NCBI GenBank assembly: GCA_030063045.1
Contig: JAQSEB010000103.1
Location: forward strand, 186,001 to 250,000
Source: Pratylenchus scribneri
Lineage: Eukaryota; Nematoda; Chromadorea; Rhabditida; Pratylenchidae
DNA: 64,000 bases
Reading direction: 5' to 3'
Position numbers and translations under genes: made by a program. Within the stretch, counting starts at the first letter, position 1. Each line of letters begins with the position of its first letter. This document shows, one piece after another, positions 1-13,490 of this stretch. The notes below the pieces were generated by a model, which had not been told where the DNA came from, did no database searches, and worked only from the letters and a program-made list of their open reading frames with translations.

Positions 1-1062
1 TTCCGCCCCTTTGGTGTCATTTTTCATGTCCATCCTCATTTCATTTCCTCACTCCCGCAAATCCGTCCAAACCAGTTATAGTAGGAAGGAAGAATGCTTG
101 TTTTAGTGAGATGAACACCGCCTTCTCTTCCGCCGGTAGGGCCATAATCCTCCTTCCTCATTTACTTTTCACCCATTTTTCGACCGCAACAAAAACAAAT
201 ATTTTCCCTTCCCCTCCGTAATAATTTGTTAAGTCAAAAGCTGAGAATTTTGGAAAGCTGAGAATCGTACACTATTTTCGTTAAAGAAGTTGAGATTTCG
301 AAAAACTAGGGTTAGGGTGGGATCATCATGGGTTTAAGATTAGGGGCTAAGGCCAGGGTTTAGGTTTGTGCTTTGCTTCTTCGACGAGATAGTGTGTTGT
401 GTGATTTTCAACTTTTGACAATTCTCAGCTTTCGGCCCAACTTATTCATTCTACCTCGTTGCATTTTGCACATTCACAATTCAAAACAACTTTTCCCGTT
501 TCCTTCCCTTCCTAATTTTTATCATTTATTGGCCCATTTCCTTCATTTACTCCTAAATAATGGGGGAGTCGATTGATGGGCATAATCAAAATCGGTCCAT
601 TCTCATATCATAATCAATTCTCTCTGTCTAAACACAAAAATATTTAACAATTTATGTAATTTTTATTTTTTATTTGCCAAAAATTCGATTTCTCTTCCAT
701 AAGATTGCCAGAAGACGTATTTTTCCACCAATTTTTCTCCCAAATTCCACCAAATTTCCCAAAAATTTCTTATCAAATTGTTTTTTTTTTAAATCCCATC
801 TGTTTTCCCCCAATTCCCGTTCCCGCCGTTGATTGATCCATATTCCCCGTTCCCGTTTCCCCACTTCCTTCCCCCAAAATCCATGAGAGCATTTTATGAA
901 GCATTTGCGGCCACCAAAACAGCCACAGCCGCCAATTTCCCTTTGATTGATTTCCTCCGGCTGGCATCGACCTTTTCAATGAAAATATTTTGGCTTTAAT
1001 AACAATTGGCCCAAATTAAATTAAATTAAAGGGTAATCAAATTAATTTCGCTCCAATAAAAA
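1..1062. other. 5' flank of the kinesin gene, no gene seen
   Basis: AT-rich flank. Near 305-365 there is a degenerate stretch with CTAGGGTTAGGG-like words that recurs in other repeats of the window. No open frame here has a recognisable product. The short open frames at 373-576 and on the minus strand at 670-979 lack family motifs and are probably chance. Confidence 0.5.
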
Positions 1063-4000
1063 ATGACCATCAAAAAAATTGACGCCCACCAAAATGGTTC
1101 ACAAAAAGTGAAAGTGGCCGTCCGCATTCGGCCATTCAGCCAAAAAGGTGGCTTCAAATTTTTATATAATTTATTCCTCTATTTTTTCCGCAGAATGCAA
1201 TGCCCAAAATGTGCTCAAAATTGGCGGTGAATCGACAATATTTTTGGCCCATCCCACTGGGGAAAAGCCCCCAAGGCCATTCACTTTTGATTTTTGTTTT
1301 GCCCCAAATCCAAAGGAAAATGCGGCCATTTTGGATAATTCAAGTGGGACAAATAATTGGATTATTAAATATTATTATTAAATTAGTGGATTCGGTTGGG
1401 TCGAATGCATCCATTGAATTTGGCCAAAATGGTGGCCAAGAACAAGTGTTTCGATCGATTGGACTTGAAATGGTCGAGAATGCCTTCCTTGGCTTCAATA
1501 CGTCCGTTTTTGCATATGGCCAAACTGGTAGGGGAGGGGGAATGCATTTTGGACTGGGTCATCCCAATTTTAACAGGTTCTGGCAAATCCTATACAATGA
1601 TGGGCAATTCCCAGGAACCCGGTGAGTTTATATTTGGTCGATGGAAAATAGGGAACGGGACATTTCAGTACCTGGGTCTTTCTTTTTGGCCATAACTCAA
1701 TAAGGTAGCAGCCAATCTGAGAAAGCATTATCCATTCGAAAACCTTTGACTTTCTCTATAGAGTAGCTTAACTAATTTTTTCAAAAAATAAAACACCTTT
1801 TAGAAAAGGCGGCTTTTCCTCCAAAAATTCTATTTTTTTGTCCCAATCAGGGGCTAAACTTGTCTAGACACTAGAGTGAGAGCTGGGCCCACAGGCTCAC
1901 GCCGCGGGCTTTCGCCGGGAGCCGAAACACCCAATGGTCTAATGAACAGGATAGGGATTAAGGAGACGGGATTTTTATTTATTATTATTTATCAATTGGA
2001 CGTGAAAATAGAAATTACAAAATGAATATTAGCCAAAAAAGAACCATTGGTGAGGAAAAAGGACTGGTTTATAAATGTGGATTGAGGCAATATTTGATGG
2101 ATAGAGTAATGGAGTGAAAATGGGTACAGTATTTGTTGGGTAGCGGAGTGATTGGGCAAAAAGTGGGTACAGTAACTGTAGGGACTAGGAGAAATAGGAA
2201 AGGCTTTAGGCATCATTTTGACAATTATATTCAAAAACATGTAATTTATTTTTTAAAATTAGATATAATAAATTTAAAGAGGCTTAATTGTAGTAGATAC
2301 TTTGAACTTCAAAATGGTATATTTATTACTTTCCCTGATTGGTTGCTTCCTTATTAGCTATGGTCGAAAGAAATTATACATTTATTGAAATCCCTGTACT
2401 GAAACATTCTCGACCAGAAAATAGGACAATAAAATTCACTCAATAATATTTTATTTTTGATTTCTTTTCCCAAAAGGCATAATCCCTCGGCTTTGCACTG
2501 AACTTTTTGATCGAGCCTCGCGCCAAATGGACGAGGCGAATCGAATCAAAGTGGAAATTTCATTTTACGAAATTTACAATGAACGAATCCGGGATTTATT
2601 AAGGTAAAAATGTGGGCCAAAATATTGAAAATGGAATATAAATTACAGTGGGGAACATGAGAAAAGGCAATTGAGAGTGAGGGAACACAGTTTATTTGGG
2701 CCAATGGTGGAAGGATTGTCCACTTATGTGGTGAACAGTTTTGAACAAATTGAACGGCTCATTGCCCAGGGAAATGGGTTACGAACGACGGCGGCCACAC
2801 AAATGAACGAGGAAAGCAGTCGAAGCCATGGGCAAGTCAAATGGTCACAAAAAAGGCCAATATTCATTTATTTTTGTAGAGTTTTCACAATCAAATTGAC
2901 GCAAACAATTTCGGATGTGGACGACAAAAAGGTGCCCGAAAAAGAGGGGAAAATGTCATTTTTGAGAGTTTCAGTTCACCGGTGAAAAAATCAGCAAAAT
3001 TTCATTGGTGGATTTGGCCGGCAGTGAAAGGGTACAAAAAACAGGTGGAAAATATGAAAATATTTCGGGATATTTTTTGCTTTGTGAAGGGGCCATCGGC
3101 AAAAGATTGGAAGAAGGCAGCAACATTAACAAATCATTGACCGCGTTGGGTAAAGTAATTTCGGCATTGGCTTCAGAACAGCAACAAAAAGGAGGAAATG
3201 GCTTTATCCCATATAGGGACAGTGTTCTCACTTGGTTACTGAAAGAGAATTTGGTAGGGAAAATGAATTAAAATAGATGAATAATTATTTATTGAAGGGA
3301 GGCAACAGTCGTACAACAATGATTGCCACAATATCGCCGGCATTCAGCAATTATGAGGAAACATTGTCCACGCTGAGATTCGCTGACAGGGCCAAACGAA
3401 TTCAGACACATGCCATCGTGAATGAGGTAGGTCAAGTATTGAATATAGAAATATGGATATGGAACAGAAAAATTGAGAATAAAATTGGAAACTCTTGGTT
3501 TGGATGGGGATTGGTTTGGGGAAGGAATTTCTACAGGGCATATCGCATAGATTATTTTATTTTTGGAGTAAATAGAAGAGAGGCAACTTTGACCAGTGTT
3601 CGGTCTGATTAATGATATTTTAGGTGTATATTTAATTTGGCAAAAAAAAAAACAATGAAAATGATTTTAAAAAATGTTGTAAATGGCAAAAAATTATAAT
3701 GGTTCAACAATGGTTTAGTACCCTTTAATTTAATCAAATAATGATAAATTATATATCAATTAAAGCATCCTTTCCTGACGAGTATGGTTTAGATAATAAT
3801 TATTTCACCATTTCTTTTTTTTTCGCCCAAAAATATTATCCATTTTAGTTGGATTTATGCATAAAATAAGCATACTCTAATATTAATTTATAAAACATTA
3901 ATTACATTAATTAAGTTTGGAAATATACAATCAAATTGCTGTCTGTATTAAATTCCATTCTTTTTTTTTCCACACAGGATTCAAATGCCAAAATTATTCG

Positions 4001-7000
4001 TGAATTGCGCGAAGAAGTGGATCGTCTTCGTCTCCTCAACCAAACTCATACCCAACAACAGGAGGCCTTCAAAATGGCAATGGAACAAATTTCGGAAAGG
4101 CATCAACATGAGAAGAAAATGGCATTGGAGCAACAATATGAACAATTTTCGCAATATATTCGGGAATTGAGCCAAAATATGCCGGTCAACTTTGTTTTGG
4201 TGAATTGACAATCTCAATATCTTTTTAGACGCCTTCTTCCTCATCCACCCCGATGACCCCCTCATTTAGCCAAACAACAATTTTTGGTATGAATCCAAGT
4301 CCATCGTCCATATTTCGGCGTGATTTGAATAATAATGGGGGAATTGTAAACAGCAAAAATAAATTCTTGGAATGGGCCCATAGAAGGTTGGAGTTGGTTC
4401 AAAAATATATTCAATTCTATAATTGGGTAGGGAGGAATTATTCACTGGCCAACTTCGTCGACTGCGGCAATCCATCCAACATGCACATTCATTGGCCACC
4501 GAGGCCAATTCCCTCATTCAAATGTTGATGATGGCCTATTCCTCTGCTAATTCATTTGGCCATTCCTTTGGATTTGCCCACCTCCATTTTTCAGTCATAT
4601 TACAAATCCCTGCGCACAATTTGCGGCCATCAAAATTGGTGGAATTAAATGAGGAGGAAGAGGACGAAAATGGAGGGGAAGAACGGGGACTGGGATGCAT
4701 TTGTGAGCCGGTGATTTTGGCCAATTGGGCAAATGGGCCAAAACAACAAAATGGGCAACATTTGAGTGTGGAACAAACGGAGGCAAGGGAAATGGGATGG
4801 AATATAATTTTGGGCCAATTTTAGTGCAAATTAGCGGAATTGAGGGCATTGGCATTTTCGCGCAGTGGATTGCCCGCATTCCCTCAAATGAATGGCCAAA
4901 ATGAGATTCAACACCCGCTGATGCACATTTTTGGCAATTTATTAGCCAAAAGGGTGACCAATTCAATCATTCGATCGATTTTATTTTCTATTTTTAAAGG
5001 AAAGGCACAGTCTAATTGGAGTGGCCAATGTCCATTTAGGCATTCTTCTACATGATTTTCATGGCCCAGTCGAAACCCAAATTTTGATTGTCAATCAGCA
5101 GGGAGAAATTTGTGGCAAATTGCACGTTCAATTACACCGATTGGCCATTTCCGGTGGATCATCCACCGAGGAGGATTCATTTGATTCAATGGAGGAAGAA
5201 TTGATGGAATTGAATGGCGAAAATAGGCCGGAAAAATTGTTGGGCAAAACAATAATTTGCCGGGTAAAAGAAACAGAATAATGAATGGATTTTAATTTTG
5301 ATTAATTTAGGTGGAAATAAAAAGGGCAACAAATTTGCCGCCGGATCATTGCAGTTTTGTATTTTGCCAATATTCATTTTATGATCAGTCGGAAATTGTT
5401 GTGCCAGGCCAACAGGGAATTGGCCAAACAAATGTGGATTTTGATGCAGCAAATGTGGGAGTAAATAATTTAATCTAATTATTTTAAAAAAATTTGAAGG
5501 AATTTGAATTGATTTGTACTCGTCCATTTTTGGAATATGTTGAAGAGGATGCACTATCCATCGAAATTTGGGGCCATCGAATGGATGGAGAAGGGGATGA
5601 TGATGAAGAGGAAGAAGGGATGAAGAAGAGAGGAATTGTGCCGGATGAATTTGACGGTGAATGGGAAGAATTGGAGGAGGCAAAAGAATGGAATTTGAAA
5701 TATGAAAATGGCCAACAAAAAATGCATGAAATGACAGAGAGGAAGAAAAAAAGCCTTCGGGAAAGATGGGAAGAAGTGACAAAAAGGCTGGAAATTTGGA
5801 TTGAAATTATGGAGCTAAATGAGAGGGGCGAATATTCGGCAGTGCCAATTTTGGATGGGAATTGGCCAACCGGAGGAATTTACAAGTAAAATTAAAAGGC
5901 ATACTAAACTTTGCATATTTCTTTCTGCAGAATTCGTCAAGGTCAACAACGGAGAATTCAAATTTCTTTGAGGACAAAAGATTGTGGTGGATTGCCATTT
6001 TGTATGGAGGAAATTGAATCGGCCAGCATTGGCTCAATTTTGGTTGAATCGGATGAGGAAGAAGGAATTATGTTGGACAGCTACCAGGAATTGGACTTGG
6101 CACGATTGAGGGCAAAATGGGAGGAATTGTTGGAGAAAAGGGCCAAATATTTGGAGAAGGAAATTCACGCAATTGGAAACAATAAAAAGGGGAAGAAGGA
6201 TGAATTCGAGGAAGAAAGGGAAAGGGCATTGCTGATGAATTGGATGGAATTGGTGGAGGAAAGGAATGCCATTTCAATACCGACAGCCGGCATTCCCGGT
6301 GCGCCACCAACGGTGGAATGGGACAAAAAGGGGACAGCCGGCTTCGAGAAGCATTGTCCCTTAATTTTCCTTCAAAATGGTCCAAATCGATTTGAAGAAG
6401 ATGGGCAGGAGGAGGAAGAGGAAATGATGCCAATGATTGGTGCCAACAATTATTTGCCATTTGAATACGATGATGGCCAATTGGAATTGCCAATTGGACA
6501 GAGGGAAATGGAGGAGGTAATCGAGGGAATTGGAAATGGAATTGAAGAATTTTACAGAATCATTTGAGTGCAATTTGCCATTGGGATAGTTCAATGCATG
6601 GATGCCCTGAATTGAATAGACAATCGGCCAAGGGAGAACGAATTTATCTTCTTTTGAAGGTAAACCATTTTTGGGGGTGCATGATAGGTAAATGAATAAT
6701 CAGAATGAGTGTAACAAGAAAAATAGAATAGGAAAAATTAGCGCAAAAACACAAAACATGCAGAATTAGTTAACTAATAAGTGAAACACAAACAGGCGGA
6801 ATTATTCTAAGTGAAATACAAACAGGCGGAATTATTCTAATAAGCGAAAACACAAACAGGCGGAATTATTCTTGAAACACAAAGAGGCGGAATTATTCTA
6901 AGCGAAAAAAAACAGGCGGAATTATTCTAAGCTTAAACACAAACAGGCGGAATTATTCTAAGCGAAAACACAAACAGGCGGAATTATTCTAAGCTTAAAC

Positions 7001-10000
7001 ACAAACAGGCGGAATTATTCTAAGCGAAAACACAAACAGGCGGAATTATTCTAAGCTTAAACACAAACAGGCGGAATTATTCTAAGCGAAAAAAACAGGC
7101 GGAATTATTCTAAGCTTAAACACAAACAGGCGGAATTATTCTAAGCGAAAACACAAACCAGGCGGAATTATTTAAGAGAAAACACAAACCAGGCGGAATT
7201 ATTCTAAGTGAAACACAAAACAGGCGGAATTATTCTAAGAGCGAAAACACAAACAGGCGGAATTGTTCTAAGCTTAAACACAACAGGCGTAATTATTCTA
7301 AGCTTAAACACAAACAGGTGGAATTATTCTAAACACAAACAGGCGGAATTATTCTAAGCGAAAACACAAACCAGGCGGAATTATTTAAGAGAAAACACAA
7401 ACCAGGCGGAATTATTCTAAGTGAAACACAAAACAGGCGGAATTATTCTAAGAGCGAAAACACAAACAGGCGGAATTATTCTAAGCTTAAACACAAACAG
7501 GTGGAATTATTCTAAGCGAAAACACAATCAGGCGGAATTATTCTAAGCGAAAACACAAACAGGCGGAATTATTCTAAGCGAAAACACAAACAGGCGGAAT
7601 TATTCTAAGTGAAACACAAAACAGGCGGAATTATTCTAAGAGCGAAAACACAAACAGGCGGAATTATTCTAAGTGAAACACAAAACAGGCGGAATTATTC
7701 TCAAAGCGAAACACAAAACAGGCGGAATTATTCTAAGAGCGAAAACACAAACAGGCGGAATTATTCTAAGTGAAACACAAAACAGGCGGAATTATTCTCA
7801 AAGCGAAACACAAAACAGGCGGAATTATTCTCAAAGCGAAACACAAAACAGGCGGAATTATTCTAAGAGCGAAAACACAAACAGGCGGAATTATTCTAAG
7901 TGAAACACAAAACAGGCGGAATTATTCTAAGAGCGAAAACACAAACAGGCGGAATTATTCTAAGTGAAACACAAAACAGGCGGAATTATTCTCAAAGCGA
8001 AACACAAAACAGGCGGAATTATTCTCAAAGCGAAACACAAAACAGGCGGAATTATTCTAAGAGCGAAAACACAAACAGGCGGAATTATTCTAAGTGAAAC
8101 ACAAAACAGGCGGAATTATTCTAAGAGCGAAAACACAAACAGGCGGAATTATTCTAAGTGAAACACAAAACAGGCGGAATTATTCTCAAAGCGAAACACA
8201 AAACAGGCGGAATTATTCTCAAAGCGAAACACAAAACAGGCGGAATTATTCTAAGAGCGAAAACACAAACAGGCGGAATTATTCTAAGTGAAACACAAAA
8301 CAGGCGGAATTATTCTTGAAACACAAACAGGCGGAATTATTTAAGCGAAAATACAAACAGGCGGAATTATTCTAATAAGCGAAAACACAAACAGGCGGAA
8401 TTATTCTTGAAACACAAACAGGCGGAATTATTCTAATAAGCGAAAACACAAACAGGCGGAATTATTCTTGAAACACAAACAAGCGGAATTATTTAAGCGA
8501 AAATACAAAAAGGCGGAATTATTCTAATAAGCGAAAACACAAACAGGCGGAATTAATCTAAGCGAAAATACAAATAGTCGGAATTATTCAACATAAACAG
8601 GCGGAATTAATTAGATGAAACACAAAAAAGACAGATTAAAAATTATGGAAGACATTCATATATTTCACACCTATCCTCATGCAGATTGCCCTTCGACTTG
8701 GCCAACCATTTTGTTTGTCTTTGATGCTCAGAAAACGAATTTGTGTCCAAATTTTGGAACTCCAAAAAAATTCGACCACTCGATGGTCATTTCCATGGTC
8801 AAATCGACGAAATCACTCCATTGAAATGCCGCCTTTGACTGGGACTGGATTATTTGTGGATTTGGTTGCTTGCATTCCAATATCAACTTTGGATATGGAA
8901 AATCGCCAAATGTTGGCCAAATTGGCGGTGAAAGATGCGACAAATGGGAAGGAAGAAAATGAGGAAGGGATTGAAAGAAAATGGGTTGAAAGTGATGAAC
9001 AACAAATAACTTCCCGATGCGATTATTTGAGTGAATATGTTACGAAAACAATCCAAGCAGTCGAATGGCTGATTAAGGCAAATTAGAATGAAAATAATGA
9101 TCCCATTTTATTAATTAATAGATGGATCGACTTAGACAAGAGGAAGCAATTGGCAGGGTATTAGCACGACAGAAACGAGCCAATGGCCACCAAATGATGA
9201 AAGCAAATTGCCTAAACGGGACACTGGGTGGCCGCATGAAAAGAACAATTTCATTGCCAACCACAATCAACAATGTTTGATGAAATTTTTTTCTTAAACT
9301 AAATTAACCCACATTTCAGTATTTAATGACCCCATCCTCATCATTCCATAATAAATTTGAAACAATCCAAGATCAAAGCCAAGAATCTAGTTTGGAGGGA
9401 ACTCCGGTTAGAAGGAATCATCAACAAAAAATTGGACCACCACCAACATTCCTCCATCCAAGCCAAAGTCACAATGATGGATTCCAAACAAATAAAGGCC
9501 ATCAACATCATTCCTCGCCAAATTCTTCGGGTTATGCCTCATTGGGTGAGTACTGTACTGATGAGTACGATAGAATATGGAATTGGATAGTTTAAGATCC
9601 AAAATTTGTAAACTAATTCAAATTTTTTAAATTAATATTAATTTTTTGGAAGTGAACCAATAATAATATACATATAGGATATATCCTAATTGAAATGAAT
9701 TGATTTGAAGTGAATTTAATAAAAATTGCAAAAAGATATAACCAAAAAGAGGCAAAATAGGTCGAAATTATCATTTTTTTTCTGAACATAAATTTCCGGC
9801 CAAAATATTTGATCCGAAAAAATCGGGTGGTTTAGAATTGATTGGGGATTTTTCTGAATGGTAAAAACTTGGATTTACAGTGGAAAGGGACAACATCAAT
9901 TTGTCATTGTCAGACGAAATCCGCCAACGCCCAAATTCCCTAAATTTGGGTGGGGAATTGAAATTGCACAAAATACTCCTCCAGGGAACATTGGAAAAAA

Positions 10001-10711
10001 GTTTGCCAGAGTGCATTCCTTCCCATTTTTATTTTTCTTCCTCCTTGGTTTAAAAACTTACCAAAATTTCATTTAAACTTTTTTTTTTCAAAATTTTTGT
10101 GAATTGTCCTCACCTCACATTTTTCTTTGAAGAAATTTTCCAATCCAAATTAATCTAATTTTTGCAGTGACCAGCGTGATCAACCCATGTCCACTTCGAT
10201 TGACCGGAATTGAGGAGGAGGAAAAGGAATGCCGGCAACAATTTCCACACGGCGAAGGTGCGCACATTTTTGATGAATTTATTCCAAATTTAATTTTAAT
10301 GTAGAAGAGCAACAAATTGATAGCATTTTAGTGCGGCATTGTTCCACAGAGTCGGTGGCAACAATCAACAAAATTAATTCAAATGAAAATAATGCACAAT
10401 CCGTTAATAATGATGATGATAATGCCCCAACCCAGAATCGGACTTCTTGTTGCTGCGAAAATCGCCTTTTTTCGCCACCTTCTGCCAGTCTTGATGGAAA
10501 AAAGTTGCCCCCATCAATTCAGCAAAGGAAATTATTCTTCCACAACACCGCAATTAACGTGTCTTCCACCGCCAATTCTCCATTCCAACAATTCTTCGAT
10601 TCTTCCACAATTATGATGAATAATAATGAAGAACAATGCCCAACAAATACTGTACAATCATCAAAATTGACCAAACAATTTGGGAGGCAACGGCATTTTC
10701 TCCCAAATTAG
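1063..10711 (+). CDS. klp-4: Kinesin-3 family motor, KIF13/KLP-4 type, multi-exon
   Basis: Plus-end microtubule motor for vesicle or receptor transport, by family. The start ATG at 1063 leads into [10 protein letters not shown]. Motor motifs occur in order over many exons: P-loop [10 protein letters not shown] across the junction 1527/1577, [13 protein letters not shown] (about 2565), NEESSRSH (switch I, about 2810), VDLAGSER (switch II, about 3005), [20 protein letters not shown], then the neck [11 protein letters not shown] (3979 onward). The tail has the KIF1B-like block [11 protein letters not shown] and an [11 protein letters not shown]...[13 protein letters not shown] block, then LRKRICVQ and a Ser/Asn-rich C-terminus ending at 10711. 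KIF13-specific similarity in the tail (CPELNR, LRKRIC, RRSLS-like ISLPTTINN) argues for KIF13 rather than KIF1/UNC-104. There is no CAP-Gly domain and no FHA domain. The intron at 6660-8684 is almost entirely minisatellite, the intron at 1622-2476 carries a dispersed repeat, and two introns (2832, 9078) use GC donors. Family assignment is firm; individual exon ends are by eye. Confidence 0.9.
1850..2235. repeat. Dispersed repeat family B, copy 1 (kinesin intron)
   Basis: About 385 bp inside the kinesin intron between the P-loop exon and the next motor exon. Its right part (GGCAATATTTGATGGATAG, then a GTGGGTACAGTA-like block) recurs in order at 59290-59580 and 61780-62250. No coding capacity is seen, so it is probably a non-autonomous mobile element; the termini are not resolved. 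Confidence 0.6.
6781..8612 (+). repeat. 31-bp minisatellite (Sat1) filling a kinesin intron
   Basis: About 58 tandem copies of a roughly 31-bp unit of the form GCGAAAACACAAACAGGCGG followed by AATTATTCTAA. Variants differ by CTTAA, GTG, AGAGCG or CTCAAAGCG spacers. Between 7770 and 8291 a higher-order period of 194 bp (six units) repeats exactly enough to give identical translated frames at 7770 and 7964 and again at 7900 and 8094. It lies wholly within the intron 6660-8684. The frames open in it are an effect of the repeat, not genes. Confidence 0.95.
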
Positions 10712-13291
10712 TGCCCAAAAATGGCAACTAATAAAACCCAAAAATAAATACGGTCTCGATCCGCTCACATTTCTTTCATTTTCTTTTTCAATTTGATGCA
10801 AATATTATATAAAATATTTTACTAATAATAATTTGTGATGAATAAAATGCACAAAAATATATTTTTTATTCCATCATTAAAAATTCAATTTGTCCTAGTG
10901 ACAATGCCAACAAAATATTCCATCCCCATTGCCATATTTTCCAATCACTGTAATGGATTCAGTTTTGAGTTTCCATTTTTGCCAAAAATTTATGCCCTTG
11001 GTTAATTTCCCATTCTTCGGTGGTGCCAATGCCAATGCCTATTAATATTCGCCCATATCCATGCCAATCCACCCCCCAAAATATTATAACTCATTCACCA
11101 AATGTAAAGGGCATAATAAAAAAATATGGATGCCAGATTTGTTGGAGACATTTGCCCAAAATTGAATGGCTAATTTTATGCGGGAAATGGCCAGGAATTT
11201 TGATGAAATTTTATGGAGGGCCAATGGGGAGAGACCAACATTTCAGACAATACAATTCGTGTTATTAAATTTTGTAAAAATTGGAAAAAATGCATCACAA
11301 TGCCGCCAATTTGGCTTTTTCATTTGTAGTGGTTTAGAATGGAATTTGGAAAGAACAAAAAAGGGTAATGTTGGCCACAATTTTGGGTCATAAATTAAAT
11401 ACAAAATTAAAATGAGAAAAAATTATTTTTTATATATTGCAAAAACTTTTCCCAAATATTGTCCTAATTGTTTGAGAAAAAAGTAAAAATCCCAACAAAA
11501 AGAATGCAATATTTTCCTCAATAATATAATGCAGAGGAATGGAAAGGGGAATTCGTCGCAAATCAGTTCCAAATGTGGCCAATACATTTTCAATTCTACC
11601 AATTTTTTCCAATTTATTTTTTTTTGTTTCAAAATGAGAAGCAAATGTGCTTTCCTTTCCTTGGACCAATTAAAATGTTATATAAGCAATCTCATCAGAT
11701 GAACTTTGGCCCAAAAATATTGTTTTTATATTTCCTTCCAGACTTTCGCCCTTCTTCTTATCTATGTCCACCGATTGCAGTCATTTTCTTCCTTCTTTCC
11801 ATCCAATTTTTTACTCCAAAAATGGCCAAATGTGAATTTTTGTAGTTCATTTTCATTCCTCCCAATTTAAACATTCAAAAACTTTCATCTTTGCCCCCAA
11901 AAAATGATTGGTGCAACAATTATTGAGTATGGAAGAATAGTGAAAAAGATGAAAAGTCATCTTCCTCCAATTCTTCCATCTATTCTTCATCTCATCAGTC
12001 ATCATTACCAGCCGCCATCCAACCGTGTACGCATCGATCCCAATGGCCCACCCTCCCATTTTCAATTATATTTCTCGAGCAAAATTGTTGCCTTCTCCTT
12101 CAATTCAATATCGGCCCATTCCTCCCCAATCCATCTTTGCCATTTTACCTTCCATCCATCCTCCCAATCACGAGTTTATCGAAGGAAGAAAACGGCTGTC
12201 CCGACCATCCATGTTGATTGCTGCCAGCCGCCCCCTTCCCCTTTTTTATTACCCTTCCCTAAACTCTGGGTGGTTGGACGAAAGGGCGTTCCGAAAAGGC
12301 GTTCAATTTGATAGGAAAAGGGGAGGAATTTGGAAAATGAGATTTAAAAGTGAAATTTTCTGGCAAATCTGAGAAGGGCGATTGGATGAGCATAATTGAG
12401 GGATTAGGCACAAAAAAAGGAAATAAAAATTTGATGGATTTCCATTTAAAAAGGGGGCCGGCCCAAAGGGCAATCCCCAATAATTTTACATGAGTTTATT
12501 TTTATTTTAATAATTGTCTGTGTTGGATAGGAAGTTTTGAGCCAAAAAGGGGCACATCGCACATTGAAAAATGCAAATGGTGCAAAGCCATCCATCCATC
12601 CCTTTGCATTTGGCCATAACAAAAAAAACAACTTTTTTTGTATAATGCCTTCCCTCCCAATTTGAATGAATAAAAATACGGCCCATCCTCTCAATCCACC
12701 ATCATTTACATTCATTCAATTGTGGGCTTGGCTCAATTACATTCAATTCCATTATTTCTATTTTCATTAAATTCCATTATAATGGCCAAAAGGATTCATT
12801 CTAAAATGAGACAATTGCCCGATTTTCGCCTTTCCCCATCAATTTCATTCATTTTCATTGATTCCTCACATTTTTGACCCTTTACCTTTAAGCCTCCACA
12901 AATTTCCTTCGACAATCGCGTGCTTTTTAATTGACGATCCTTTTGCCGGGTTACCCGCCGTCAAAAGGGTGAATTGGTGTCGATTTGTCCGATGCTTTTC
13001 CTTCTTCCCTTCTTCCCTTCTTTTTTCGCACTTTTTATGTTTGCCGCCCAACGAACAGATTGGAATCGGCGATTGGAGGAAGGAGAAAAGGCAACAGAAA
13101 TAGAGATGAAGCCATCGGAGTAAAAAAGAAGGGGAATAAAAACACAGATTGGGCCAAGGGACGAATGTTATTTTTGCGAAGCGAAGGAAAGGAATTGAAG
13201 AAGAATATGGCAATTTATTTGTGTCCAATGAATTTGTGTCCAATTTTTGTATATTCCTTCTAATTTTTAGGGATGGCATCAAATAAGGGTA

Positions 13292-13490
13292 ATTTATTGG
13301 TTATCTGATACCATACCAGTGAAGGGTCCCCCCTCACGGATCTTTTGGATTATTAAGGTTAAGCATACATGCAATGATAACCTATTCTTGAATGACCCTA
13401 ATCCTATTCTATACCGGCGGATGACCCTTAAAGGATCACCGTAATTTTTCCTCATCAGTTGATCAAAAAAATTGGTACCAGATAACAGAT
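13292..13490. repeat. MITE-like family D, copy 1
   Basis: About 195 bp bounded by inverted ends GTTATCTGATACCA and TGGTACCAGATAAC. The interior has GAAGGGTCCCC, a CCTATTCTTGAATGACCCTAA block and CCGGCGGATGACCC, matched in order by the copy at 53718-53895. It lies in gene-poor DNA and has no coding capacity. Confidence 0.7.

Noticed and set aside
305..360. GGGTTAGGG-like words as telomere repeats
   Set aside because: Isolated and degenerate, also seen inside dispersed repeats (31780, 43730, 43890); nematode telomeres usually use another hexamer and no array is present.
7673..8291. Open frames of 65-76 codons within Sat1
   Set aside because: The 31-bp unit is not a multiple of three, so the frames cycle and are a by-product of the tandem repeat.
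6781..8612. Tandem arrays as CRISPR arrays
   Set aside because: Units abut with no unique spacers, the genome is eukaryotic and there are no cas genes.
10895..11060. Minus-strand frame with TKGINFWQKWKLKTESITVI
   Set aside because: Looks protein-like over about 40 residues, but no partner exons or family were found and the surrounding frames are closed.
11166..11393. Plus-strand frame with RANGERPTFQTI resembling the end of a tyrosine-kinase domain
   Set aside because: In-frame stop directly upstream, no other kinase motif nearby and an equally open minus strand; at best a relic.
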